This document shows, piece after piece, positions 42,172 through 52,679 of a stretch of 64,000 nt of DNA. Position 1 is the stretch's first letter; each line of letters opens with the position of its first letter. Both the position numbers and the translations under genes were made by a program. The notes beneath the pieces were generated by a model. It worked only from the letters and a program-made list of their open reading frames with translations, searched no databases and had not been told where the DNA came from. This DNA comes from Gerris lacustris (Eukaryota; Arthropoda; Insecta; Hemiptera; Gerridae): NCBI GenBank assembly GCA_951217055.1, contig OX578284.1, forward strand, positions 19,106,187 to 19,170,186, read 5' to 3'.

Positions 42172-42745
42172 ATGCACCATGACTTAATGAGCGAATTTTC
42201 AAAGAAATCTGCGTTTTATTGGCTTATGATAATATAGGAAAATTTTGGTTTAGAATTGGGTGAACAAAAAAATTGGTACACAGGGGTACGGGGTACAAAA
42301 CTCAAAATAGTATTTACCCTTCAAGATGCATGTCGTTGGAAAGCTCTTTAAGAATACAGTAATTGTTGTTATTTACCCTTTTATCATTTTTTCACATAAA
42401 AGGGGGGTAAAATGGAAAAAACACGTTTTTTGACCCTAAATGGTAAAAATTTGACCCCTAAATGGACTCCAAAAATTCTGGCCAACGAACTCATCCTCTC
42501 TTTTGATATTATTGACATTTTAAAATTTGTTTGAAATTTTTAAGTGCATCCTAAGGGGAGATATCGTCTGGAGTGACACATATATACATATATACATACA
42601 TACATAAAAAAAGTGTTAAATTTTAGGAATCGATTCAGAATGGTCTAAAACGGATTTCCATGGAAAAAATTTTCAAAAATTCGCATTACAAAAATTTTGA
42701 AGCCATTGCAATTGCGTAATTTTCTTTGAAAATTCGCTAAAACAA
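42172..42745 (+). mobile_element. two-copy TIR element, copy 2
   Basis: Second copy of the 38983-39600 element. A G run there (about 39222-39229) is much shorter here, and the tetranucleotide (TACA)n stretch near 42585 differs in length, so simple-sequence parts vary faster than the rest. Confidence 0.75.
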
Positions 42746-42979
42746 ATGTCAGGGGAGGCAGCATAAATAAAAAATTATATAAAGCTCTCATCAATAATCG
42801 TTTCTTGAATGTAGTTATAAGATATGAACTCCCTATTTATTTTTACCCTAATACCTGGGTATTAGGGTGCTGGAAGTTTATTAATCATTTGCATTGTCTG
42901 ATCAGTGCCATCCAATGAAATAGTTACTTCAATAATGTCTCCTTTACTACTTTGCATGTACCATGCATTGTATCTACTA

Positions 42980-43035
42980 CAGCAACATCCATAAAATGTA
43001 TTATATTAAAATGATACATTTTATGGATGTTGCTG
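42980..43035. repeat. 56-bp perfect-looking hairpin
   Basis: CAGCAACATCCATAAAATGT is followed by about 16 bp and then its complement ACATTTTATGGATGTTGCTG. It has the same length as the unrelated hairpins at 2968 and 44413. No target duplication is obvious. Confidence 0.8.
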
Positions 43036-43039
43036 TTGC

Positions 43040-43445
43040 TGGAGTTTCGCTAATAACACTTGTTCAATGGTTAAACTGTTTTCCCTTTTCACATACACAT
43101 AACGGATCGGGTGAGGCATTGGTATTCCGTAGTTTTTACAATTAATTTATCCATATTTTATAATATTTTATCTTAAAATTAGAAAATCACAAATTAATCC
43201 CTTATGATCATCATAGATTGATATTTCATGGTTCCTAAAACCTCATCCCTACTGAAAATTGTTATCTCTAAATGTCGGAATCTAAAAGAATCCTAACTTT
43301 GTGGTGCTGTATTTTTTGTGGTGCTATATTTGAAAGCGTTTTATTTTTCATTTCGTTCTTTTTCATGTCGTTTTTTGCTTGACGGAAATATCGTCTGTTA
43401 TCTTATAAAATAAATGTAATTGTTTATAAATATTCTGTTGAGTGT
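43040..43445. other. gene-free stretch
   Basis: Nothing recognisable. Confidence 0.5.
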
Positions 43446-43450
43446 ATAAT

Positions 43451-44575
43451 AGTACATTACGCGTCAAGTGCGGAAAGTAGCATTTTGCATGCGAGTGTGA
43501 AGTTTGCACCCGAGCGACAGCGAGGGTAGTAAAACCACAAGAGCAAAGCAAAATGCCGTTTTCGCATGAGTTTCGTACCGTACTTTATCAATGATTGTTA
43601 GATTTAAAAAATAAATACAGAAAAAAATAGACTGCCAATTAGTGTGGCACATAGCTTCCTCGCATCCTATCATGTACTTTATTGTTATAATGTTTATTGT
43701 GTAAAAACTATTAATAGTTTTAGCGATCTTTAACACTTCATAGCGGTGTCGCTGTTGGTTTTACTAAAAAATTGTATTTGAAAAAAATGTTTGTCTCATT
43801 GAATAGATGAAGTTAGATTTTTTTCCCAACCTAAAATTCCAATTTTAAAGTTGAAGTTCACGTTTACGCGAGCGTCGCTCGTGAACGCTTGGGTGGATAA
43901 CGTTGTCCAACGAACTCGTCCTGAGAATTGGTAAAATAAACATGTCTACCAAATTTCATCAAAATCGGTTGACATTTACTCAAGTTATCGTCGCACGTTT
44001 CATAATTCGCGGACACACAGACCGACAGACAGACAGACACGAGACCAAAAATGTTCCCTGATGTCTGAAACGGATTTCTGTCTTGGAATTTTTAAAATCG
44101 GAGGCATAAAAGTTTTTCGTTCTCAAAAGTGAACACAATGCTTCCGTTACCTTCGGTAAGCTCGGAAGCAATAAACTTGCTGTATGTAAGTTCGTATCTC
44201 TCTCTTGATAAATAAGGCATTAATTCTTGAGTTGTATTTTTTGCCGAATTAATTATTTCTGGAAGAGTATTTATTATTCTCCTCATTTATTTCGAAGTCA
44301 CTAGATTCACTCATTGTTTTTCACTAAGAACTCGAAATAAACAGTTACTCTAATATAAGAACAGCAAATTAGTTTTGTTAAATGTAAACAAACTCGGTAA
44401 TCGTGCGTAAAGCTGAAGAATTCCTCTTCTTTACCGCCCTAGGGTGGTAAAGAAGAGGAATTCTTCAGAACTATGAGACGCGCATGCGCAATAAATACAA
44501 GTACGTAAAGAATCACTTTCTACGCATCTAAACCGAGATACAATGTTTATATTTCGTATCAATCGTAGATAAAAT
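43451..44575. repeat. dispersed TACATTACGC repeat block, copy 3, split by a family B insertion
   Basis: The outer parts match 2555-3125 (TACATTACGCGTCAAGTGCG, GCGACAGCGAGGGTAGTAAA; then CTTGCTGTATGTAAGTTCG, the 56-bp hairpin at 44413-44468, AATCACTTTCTACGCATC). The alignment breaks at CAGAAAAAAA near 43628 and resumes at AACTTGCTG near 44172, which brackets the insertion precisely. Confidence 0.8.
43630..44171 (+). mobile_element. family B element, intact copy
   Basis: The empty site seen at 2727 shows that about 542 bp were inserted: from TAGACTGCCAATTAGTGTGG to GGTAAGCTCGGAAGCAATA. Inside are CGTGAACGCTTG, ATGTCTACCAAATTTCATC, (CAGA)n and CAAAAGTGAACACAATGCTT. The copy at 51636-52210 has the same ends. 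There are no terminal inverted repeats and no obvious target duplication. The minus-strand frames in it are not genes. Confidence 0.72.
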
Positions 44576-44579
44576 AATT

Positions 44580-45645
44580 TGACAGATACATTTATTGCTT
44601 TGAAACCATGTAAGATCTCCATTGCAGATTTCGAACCTTAACATATAATTCAACCACTAACAACCATATATTCTTAATACGAATGTATATATATATATAT
44701 ATATTTATATTCTTTTAACAATACATTCTTCACTGTTTATGGCCTCTATACTACAGGAAATGATAGCATTTATTAGCTTTAATTAGAGGTTAACCATCTG
44801 GGAATTAGATCATTACTATAATAATTTGTATTTTGCAATTATTACTAGTTTGTCTACTAATTATTTATAAGTTATTAATCTACATTCTGTTCTGTATTAT
44901 AATCTGATTATTATCTAGTTAAGTTCTGTTGTGCAAAGATTGATAGAATGATTAGACAAGTTAACAAGACCAATTAATAATTGAAGTGGATAATCAGGTA
45001 TTAAGAAGAACAATCAGAAATCTCTAATACCCTCTATTTATTATTTTAAGATGAGATGGTTTGTATAAGAGTAATGCCGTACAAAAACAGCTTAACAATA
45101 GAACTGTGCTATATTTGGTAAAACTCTGATTTCTATGATTTTTTAAGATTACTTCTTTTTCTGTAGTTTTATTTTCTTTCTTTTATCAAATATTATTTGA
45201 AGTCGTTACCTCTCCTTTAATCTGTCATTTATAACACTCACAAAACTTCATATTATTGATTGAAAATTTCTTTTAAAATTTTTAAACAGGAAACGTTTGC
45301 ATCGTTAATTTCAATAATATATTATTTAAGTCTAATAAACGAATTAAATTAAATTTGTTTCTACTTAAGGCAGATAAATGAGGGATTATTGAACTGATTT
45401 CGTGGGCAGGGAAATGTAATTTTATTGTCTAGGTTGTAAAATCAAGAAAAATGTTACTGCCTAGACAGCAAAATTTTTACTGTCTTAATGTTGGCAATAA
45501 ACGTTTATTGTATATTATGAGCCCTTAAGCAATTTTTACTGTTATAATCTTGGCAATAACAGTTTATATATTACGGGCCCTTAAAAGGTCCTTAAGCCCA
45601 TTAATTTTATATTTAGAAAAAGAAGAATAATGAAGTAAAGTAATT
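44580..45645. other. gene-free stretch with a short tandem duplication
   Basis: AT-rich. At about 45460-45600 a unit of about 65-70 bp is repeated twice with divergence (AATTTTTACTGT..AAT.TTGGCAATAA, then TATATTA(T/C)G(A/G)GCCCTTAA). No gene seen. Confidence 0.5.
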
Positions 45646-45649
45646 TATA

Positions 45650-45805
45650 TAAGTTATTATATCTATTTGAAGACCAAAAAATCAAAACATTTGTATACAT
45701 TTATTTTTATTAGAGTAAATATCGTTGCCTTAAGCTTAGCTATAACAAATAATTTCGAGGTGCGTCGTTCGTCGCCGTCAGGATACTACTCGATTGTATA
45801 AACGA
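45650..45805 (+). repeat. dispersed repeat, copy 1 of 3
   Basis: TATATCTATTTGAAGACCAA, AATCAAAACATTTG, GTTGCCTTAAGCTTAGC and ATAATTTCGAGGTGC..ACTCGATTGTATAAACGAT. Further copies at 47310-47465 and (short) 48403-48485. Confidence 0.7.
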
Positions 45806-45809
45806 TCTT

Positions 45810-47305
45810 TATCCTCTAGCAATGGGTTTTGTGAACTTTTTTGCACACAATAATTTTGTTCATCCCTTACAATATTATTTATTATATAAATATTATAGTT
45901 TAATAAGTAAACTTTAAATAACAAGCTTTTTATTTATATTTGGTTATCCTGTTTATTATTTCAGAGCATAGTAGGTTTCGGTGAAACTGGCAACACTGCA
46001 CTTTTAAGTAAACATGTGTAAATTTATTATCAATGCGTGTTTTGTATTTTGTTGTTGATTCATTGTTGTTATAGATTCATTAAAATGATGAGTCCATTTA
46101 GATACATGACTTTGGTTGTTAAGGAAGGAAACTACAGTGAGAATGGTACAAGCTGAGACTGGTGCCTGTAGATGCTATCAGATCCGTTGTTATTGTACGC
46201 GTGTAAGAACACCCTATCTATTCTTTACCAATTGACTGTTTCCATTAGTAACCCTCCTTCCTTTCTTGAGCTTCCCATCTCATCAACCATCCGCTGTAAC
46301 TAAAAGATCTTAATACTGTTACTGCACCAAGGCCATTTTCTAATTCTTATTACCTTTTAAATCTGTAACCTTACCTTCACTAAATAAAATATTTAATGGA
46401 ATTTGCTCAGGGGAATCTAGTTGCATGTAACCATTTGACCAAAAATAATGGGGCTATCACATATTTTCATTAAACTAATTTCTTAGGTTGCAAGAAACTA
46501 TATATTTTTTTTTTAAATTTACAAAAACGGCTGCATGAAACTCTAGTTTCGTATTACAATCAGGTTGTATAATTATCCTATTTACTTTTAGCATGTAACT
46601 GTCTGAAATAAGTTACCTCAATATAGACATGTGTAAAATTAGTTTCATGCAACTGTATGTTTGAAACCCTGTCTCATGCATCAGTGTACTTGGTGTGCAC
46701 CAGGCTTAAGATGGAAATATGGTGTGTACTTGAGATCCATTTGGCTGTTTTAGTTCCTCCATTTAAACAATATCAAAGCAGCATCATTGCGACCATTTAT
46801 AAATTGTTATAAGTTATTTTTTACCAACTTAAAACTAAAGACCTTTTTTGTCGAGAAAAGAATTATTATAAAACTTATAAATTAAATTGCTTAATCATAG
46901 TTTTAGAATAAGTGACTATGATGTATATATCACACATCTGAGAGACTTTTTATGATTAAACGAGTCAATAGAAAATTATAATTAGAAATTTTGAATAATT
47001 CAGGAATTTATGACAAGCTTGATAATGACCTAAAGAGAGGTTCAAATATCGCCAGAAATATTAAGTAATATAAGAGCTAAAAAGGTTATGGGTACTAAAA
47101 AGTACCCATTAGAATATTAAAGGTGATACGCTTTGAAACCAAAATATAATAATACCATTTTACTGAGTGCTTTACACAGTGTTAGCAGTACCTACAAATA
47201 ATACCTATAAATTATAATTAGTCATTCTATTCAGCCTTAGCTTTGGTGATTTATAAATAACGAGCCCTTATCCCCTTTTCAAAAATTAAGTAAATTAATT
47301 TCGAT
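45810..47305. other. gene-free stretch
   Basis: No gene supported. Between 46420 and 46690 the phrase TGCATG(T/A)AAC recurs in both orientations (GTTGCATGTAACC, TGCATGAAACTC, AGCATGTAACTG, CATGCAACTG), suggesting an eroded repeat. Confidence 0.45.
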
Positions 47306-47309
47306 ATCT

Positions 47310-47465
47310 ATTTATATAAGTTATTATATCTATTTAAAGACCAACAAATCAAAACAAACATTTTTTTTTATTGGAATAAATGCGGTTGCCTTAGCTTAGC
47401 AATAACAAATTATTTCGAGATGCTTCTTCATCAGGGTACAACTCGATTATATAAATGATTATTAC
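47310..47465 (+). repeat. dispersed repeat, copy 2 of 3
   Basis: Same order as 45650-45805: TATATCTATTTAAAGACCAA, AATCAAAACAAACATT, GTTGCCTTAGCTTAGC, ATTATTTCGAGATGC..ACTCGATTATATAAATGATT. Confidence 0.72.
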
Positions 47466-47469
47466 TCTA

Positions 47470-48120
47470 AATATAAATCACAGAGTAAAATTTTCCACTA
47501 ATGTTTTTTTGGAGCCATTTTAGTTTGTTGTCATCAGTCTATAATTACCAGTTTTGCGGATCAAACTCTGGCCTAGTTTGTTGACACTTGTTTTGTTTAG
47601 AAAAATAGTGACGCAATCTATCCAGAGAGTTTCTAATTGGAGAGATTGTACTAATTTTAGTATCAATCTTTATTCAGAATAGGACACTGATGCTGTCTAA
47701 ATGCCTCAATTATTAATCTAATATTCTTTTTAAATCTCAGACTTTTATCATAAAATCCTAATTGTATCAGTTAATCTGTTAAAGTGCCAGTACGCTTCGC
47801 GATTCATGATATACTTGTGTGTATAGGTCCTTATTAAGTTTAAAATCAGTGCTCTTAAAAAAGTAGAAATGGATGGCAATCTACGATATCTTAAAATTAA
47901 AATAAATATTATTCTAAACTTAAAATATTTTGATGTTATTAGTATTGTTTACTTGTTAAGCGTCGTATTATATTTCGAGGTAAACTAACTCGCACGATAG
48001 ACTGTTTGACACGGCCCTCGCTGAAAAAGTTCGGGCACTAGTTTATATACAAATAAATTCTGAGGTAAAACTTAATTCTTAAATCCACGGAAACTTAATA
48101 ATTATTATATATATTATTAT
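47470..48120. other. gene-free stretch
   Basis: Nothing recognisable beyond AT-rich sequence. Confidence 0.5.
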
Positions 48121-48126
48121 ATTATA

Positions 48127-49093
48127 CAGGGTGTAAAAAAAATACTCTTTCACACTTCGGGATATGGTTAAACAACATGCAAAAATAAAGAGAAAAGTTT
48201 GTATAAACGTTTGCCCTAAAATGCATATTGACCTAGATATCCGCATTTTGTGTTTTTTATCAAATATTTTTTATCTCTGAATCGATTTTTTTTTAAGTGA
48301 AACTTCTTTGGCGACGGTAGTGATTTTTTTCATATAGTGAAATCGTGTAACGAAGTTTACGATTCGAGACTCGTCCAAGTGTAACATTTTTACAGATTAA
48401 TTGTATTATATCTATTTAAAGACCAGCAAATCAAAACAAACATTTATTTTTATTGGAATAAATGTGGTTGCCTTAGCGTATCAATATTTTTTTTCAATTA
48501 AATTTCCCATAACCATTTCTTAATCCTGAAATAATATATTCGTCAATAAATAAAAGAGAGCAATGCATTCTAGAACTTAAGTTTCACTTCTAATGCGTGA
48601 GCGTCTCACACATATTTTTTTTTAATCTAGTAAAGGCACTTTTTGGAAAATAAATATTAGCTTGATCCTTGATCTAACTTTTGGTTCCAAAATGGCGGCC
48701 ATTTAACATTTATTAATTTATCTTTAATTCGTTCTTTTTGTTCATTTTTAGAAATTGAATTTTCTAAAAAAAGTTTTTTGATATTCATATGAAAACTTGG
48801 ACCGTTTTTTCGCTGTTTCAATTACAACATTTTAAATGGACGCAATTTTAGAACCAAAAATGGGATCAGCTATTTTTTTCAAAAAGTGTCTTTACCACAT
48901 ACATTTTTATAGAATATCGATTAAATGAATTCAGAGATAAAAAATATTTTTTAAAAAACACAAAATTATACGGATGTCTAGGTAAATATGCATTTTAGGA
49001 TACACCTTTATTTTATATGAACTTTTCTCTTTATTTTTCCACATTTAACCATACTCTGAAGTTTGTAAGAGGTTTTTTTTTACTACCTATATT
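48127..49093. mobile_element. foldback element with CAGGGTG end, about 0.97 kb
   Basis: Left-arm text CACTTCGGGATATGGTTAAA, ATAAAGAGAAAAGTT, CCTAAAATGCATATTGACCT and ATTTTTTATCTCTGAAT is mirrored in the right arm (48905-49080). The symmetry goes on inward: CTTTTTGGAAAATAAATATT and TTGGTTCCAAAATGGCGGCC pair with sequence at about 48845-48890. The left arm is broken at about 48300-48640 by other material, including a short copy of the 45650 repeat (48403-48485). Confidence 0.72.
48403..48485 (+). repeat. dispersed repeat, copy 3 of 3 (short)
   Basis: ATTATATCTATTTAAAGACC, AATCAAAACAAACATTTATT and GTGGTTGCCTTAGCG match the first half of the copies at 45650 and 47310. It sits inside the left arm of the foldback element. 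Confidence 0.7.
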
Positions 49094-49099
49094 ATATAT

Positions 49100-49420
49100 T
49101 TTTAGATTTGGTCTAATAAGCAAATCACTAAGGACAAAAAAATCTTTATAGTTTGAAATAAACTCGAATAGTTAAAAAATGTATAAATGGAAATGAACAA
49201 GATGAAAAGAGTATTTTTATTATTGAAATTGTTTTTTTACTGACTAAAAGAAAATATCTTCTTTCCGTACTTCATGAATTCATGACTCTATTTTTAAAAT
49301 AGATGTCTTTAAACAGTTTCATCGTAAAACTTTTCTTCTATTAGAACTGTAGATAATTTGACAAAAAAATGCTTTCGTTCGAAATTTTTCAACTTTTAAA
49401 ACTTGTCTCTAACAACTATT
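49100..49420. other. gene-free stretch
   Basis: AT-rich, no feature seen. Confidence 0.5.
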
Positions 49421-49861
49421 TTTAATTTCTCATATAAAGAGAAAGTATTGTGATGGCGTGAAATTTGATTTTGAAATTTTGATGGATTTACACGTTTTGA
49501 GGGTCCCCTGAATAAACAAGTGCGGTTTTTAAAAAAGCTCTGTCTGTCGTTGCAGACGCGTGGAGCCTTAACTACTGTTCCGATTTTGACGAAATTTGGT
49601 TTACTTGTTCAGAATAATCATTCCCCGAGGCGAAATCGAGAAATGAATTTTAGCTCCAAATATGGAGGCGATACGCCCTAAAACTCTGAAAAAACGTTTT
49701 GTTTTTTTTCGAAAACGTTTCCGACGATTTTTATTAAAACATTCTAAAATGTAGTCCATTTTTAAGTTTTTGGTAGTATTCATACAACGGAACGTTAAAA
49801 TTTTAATTTAAATCAAATTATAATTACTATTTACAAGGGTAGACAGACAGAGAAAAATAGA

Positions 49862-49939
49862 CTTCAGCCCCGGGACTCGAACCACGGACCTCCCCATATT
49901 TCCAGTACAGGTGCTCTAGCCAATTAAACTACACTGAAG
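49862..49939 (-). tRNA. tRNA-like sequence, probably a SINE head or pseudogene
   Basis: 78 nt. On the minus strand CTTCAG and CTGAAG close a 6-bp acceptor-like stem. TAGTTTAATTGG matches an A box, GTTT/GAGC form a D-stem, and GTGGTTCGAGTCC is a perfect B box. The T-stem has two mismatches and the anticodon stem one, with no T at the position before the anticodon, so I would not call it a working tRNA or name an amino acid. The other arm repeats only its 3' half (50047-50090). Confidence 0.5.
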
Positions 49940-50046
49940 AATAATTTCCTCAGTCGAACTTGTCCCGAATTGAGCTCTCAAATTTTTCTACAAGTCTAGA
50001 GTAACGACAATAGAACTAGACCGAGAAATAACGCTTGTAATTATAA

Positions 50047-50090
50047 TTGGAAATATGGGGAGGTCCGTGGTTCGAGTCCCGGCGCTGAAG
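50047..50090 (+). repeat. 3' half of the same tRNA-like sequence, inverted copy
   Basis: GGAAATATGGGGAGGTCCGT and GGTTCGAGTCCCGGCGCTGA repeat the 3' half of the module at 49862-49939 with one base changed (GGCGC for GGGGC). The A-box half is missing, so this copy could not be transcribed from an internal type 2 promoter on its own. Confidence 0.7.
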
Positions 50091-50419
50091 TCTACTTTTC
50101 TCTGTCTGTCTCTCCTTGTAAATAGTAATTATAATTTGATTTAAATGTAGTCCATTTAAATACGAATTTAACAATGTAAGCCGTTTTCCTGAGAAATATC
50201 AGTTCCTGAGAAAATAGCTTTAAACGCGTACAGAGAGAGGCCGGGTTCGATTCCCCGCCGAGAAGAAGTTATTTTTATGTATTTTTTTTATGAAGTTAAT
50301 TAAATGTACTTACGAAACCACGAAAACTAATAAATGGAAAACACTGGGCTAAGTAATTATGAACTCGTATTTGAAAAACTTTCTCTGAGTTGTCTTACAC
50401 CAATTTTTTTCATAAAAAT

Positions 50420-50602
50420 AGGTCATAACTAACTCTCTGTTGGTTCCAAATTAATTTAAACCGTCTGCTTACATTAAATATTCAATATTAATAAATATGA
50501 TCTCAATTGGAATAGAAACAGGTTCAAAAGACTAAACTTATATAATTCCTTGTGAAATCCAATTATTTCATACAAAATAATTATTTCATAATAATTATAA
50601 TT

Positions 50603-50640
<38 letters not shown>

Positions 50641-51305
50641 GGACGTGAGTAAGATATTTACTACACTCTACACTGATTGGCTGACTTTTTTTAAAGAGGA
50701 AACTAAAGTTTGTTCTATATAAGCTATCAGGAATTGCGCCGCCAAATTCAGAGCTGAATTGTTTATTTTATTCCATCTCAAGTGATGTCTCTTATGAATA
50801 TGTATTTCATCAAAATTGAATTTTAGAGTCCTCTCAATACTCATTCTCTATAATATACTCTACTTGAACTCGTATATATTATATATACAAGTACAAACGT
50901 ATGTCAAAGTGAAAAATAAATTAGTTGACGTGTAACCACAGTTTTAATTTGAAAACTTCACAAATTATTAACATGTGGAAAAAAATCAGTGATGCATTTT
51001 TACAAATTTGAAATATTTTCAATAAACCTTTTGACATTTTAAACCCTTCAACGAACTTTTAAATATGAATTTTCTGTTTCGTATGATTGGCTTCCAACTT
51101 TATTTCTGATTTTTCCATTTAACTAATGCTTTTTTTGCTCATCTGTAATCCCTTAGTCCTTTTGACTTGTTAAGTGTATTTATTTTTATCTAGAAAACTA
51201 ATGATTTTCGTTTTTTTCTCTGTGTATTTTCATTTTTAATAATAATTTTACTTGAAATATTTTATTGTTTTTTCTTTTTTTTTAAATATTGTAATGTTTT
51301 CTTTA
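50420..51305. other. gene-free stretch with a long A run
   Basis: ATTATAATTTGATTT at about 50590, the outer end motif of the 49762 element, runs into about 30 A residues (50609-50638), possibly a retroposed fragment with its tail. The rest is AT-rich and featureless. Confidence 0.5.
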
Positions 51306-51312
51306 CATAATA

Positions 51313-52562
51313 GGCCAAGCGCCAAAGACTTTGAACGAGAAAAAATTCGGGAAAGCTGAATTTTGGTTTATGGCTTTATTTAGGTCCCCTGATGAACATA
51401 CTAAGATTTCCCCCTCGAGGGAGGTCGGCGTTGGCCGCCATTTTGAAAAAAAGAGACCAAAATTCGGTTTTTGGCCAATACCTTCGTTCTCATCGATGAT
51501 ACGACAAAAATAGTTATTATCAAATTTGTAGGGCTTTAAATTGTCTAAAAAAAAGGTTCGATGTTATTATACGCTAAAGTTAATAGTTTCGAAGCTATAG
51601 CGCTATATTTTGTCACTCAGAAACAATAAATAATACACTGCCAATTAGTGTGGCACATAGCTTCCTCACATCCTATCATGTACTTTATTGTTATATTAAC
51701 ATTAAAGTTTTATTACTTTGTTGTGTAAGAACAATTAACATTTTTTAGCGATCTTTAACACTTTATAGGGGTGTCGCTGTAGGTTTTACTAAAAAATTGT
51801 ATTTGAAAAAAATGTTCGTCTCATTGAATAGATAAGGTTTGATTTTTTTCCCGACCGAAAATTCTAATTTTAAATTTGAAGTTCACGTTTACGCGAGCGC
51901 TGCGCGTGAACGCTTGAACGGATAACGTTGTCCAACGAACTCGACCTGAGCATTGGTAAAATAAACATGTCTACCAAATTTCATCAAAATCGGGCAACAT
52001 TTACTCAAGTTATCGTCGCACGTTTCACGATTCGCGGACACACAGACCGACAGACAGACAGACAGACAGACAGACACGGAACCAAAAATGTTCCCTGATG
52101 TCTGAAACGGATTTCTGTCTTGGAATTTTTAAAATCGGAGGCATAAAACTTTTTTGTTCTCAAAAGTGAACACAATGCTTCCGTTACCTTCGGTAAGCTC
52201 GGAAGCAATATGACAAGCAAAACCGGTAGGGGTAAAAATACGTAAATATACGCTAAAAGTGTCGCACTTCGCGGCGCTCTAGCTTCGAAACTATTTATAA
52301 CATCGAACCTTTTTAGTAGAAAATTTAAAACACTGCAAATTTGACAATTACTATTTTTGTCGTATCATCGATGAGAACGAAGATATTTGCCAAAAACAGA
52401 ATTTTGGACCCTTTTCTTCAAAATGGCGGCCAACGCCGACCTCCCTCGAGGGGGAAAACTTAGTATGTTCAACAGGGGACCTAAACAAAGCCGTAAACCA
52501 AAATTCAGCTTTCTCCGAATTTTTTCCCGTTAAGGGCCTTTTTTGATCTAACGCTCTTGGCC
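51313..52562. mobile_element. 1.25-kb foldback element, split by a family B insertion
   Basis: Arms of about 300 bp are inverted copies: GGCCAAGCGCCAAAG and CTTGGCC at the tips, and within them GAATTTTGGTTTA, CCCTCGAGGGAGGTCGGCGT, TGGCCGCCATTTTGAA, CGTTCTCATCGATGATACGA and GGTTCGATGTTAT with complements in mirror order in 52262-52550. TA lies on both sides. The space between the arms is filled by family B (51636-52210). No transposase is visible. Confidence 0.82.
51636..52210 (+). mobile_element. family B element, second near-complete copy
   Basis: Begins ACACTGCCAATTAGTGTGGC and ends GGTAAGCTCGGAAGCAATA, the same limits as 43630-44171. Differences are mainly a longer middle segment (TTATATTAACATTAAAG near 51690) and more CAGA units (about 52048-52075). 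Found between the two arms of the foldback element. Confidence 0.75.
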
Positions 52563-52679
52563 TATAAGTATAATTAGTTTAATTTTAATCGTGGATGGCA
52601 GGCATAAAATAATAATGAATTATGTTTAATTATATAATTATTTATTCTACACCTGTGTTTGAAATTTTCTCTTCCTTTT

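Larger units (their letters stand above)
49762..50142. mobile_element. palindromic SINE-like element with tRNA-like modules in both arms
   Basis: AAATGTAGTCCATTT flanks the element on both sides (49747-49761 and 50143-50157), while the unsplit family A copies have a single equivalent. The arms, about 100 bp, contain in mirror order ATCAAATTATAATTACTATT, TACAAGG, GACAGACAGAGA and a tRNA-like segment with B box GGTTCGAGTCC. The tRNA-like modules point outward. A 13-15-bp target duplication suits LINE-type retrotransposition better than a cut-and-paste transposon, while the palindrome suggests the opposite; the class is therefore open. Confidence 0.7.
49424..50400 (+). repeat. family A copy split by a tRNA-bearing palindrome
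   Basis: Follows the left arm and centre of 32249-32830: TTCTCATATAAAGAGAAAGT, CTGTCTGTCGTTGCAGACGC, GCGAAATCGAGAAATGAATT, GAAAACGTTTCCGACGATTT; then, after the insertion, CCATTTAAATACGAATTTAA, CAGTTCCTGAGAAAATAGC, GGCCGGGTTCGATTCCCCGC and AACCACGAAAACTAATAAAT. The inverted right arm of the 32-kb copy is missing. The B box is conserved in both copies. Confidence 0.75.

Noticed and set aside
49862..49939. Functional nuclear tRNA gene
   Set aside because: The B box and A box are good, but stem mismatches, the wrong base before the anticodon, a partial inverted second copy and its place inside a palindromic insertion point to a tRNA-derived repeat.
43980..52220. Very similar 60-70-residue frames on the minus strand at 43980-44171, 51889-52077 and 52005-52220 (shared SLPKVTEAL, SDFKNSKTEIRFRHQG and a Cys/Leu/Ser/Val run)
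   Set aside because: They lie in two copies of family B. The Cys/Leu/Ser/Val run is just the translated (CAGA)n tract, and the two copies differ by indels as non-coding repeats do.
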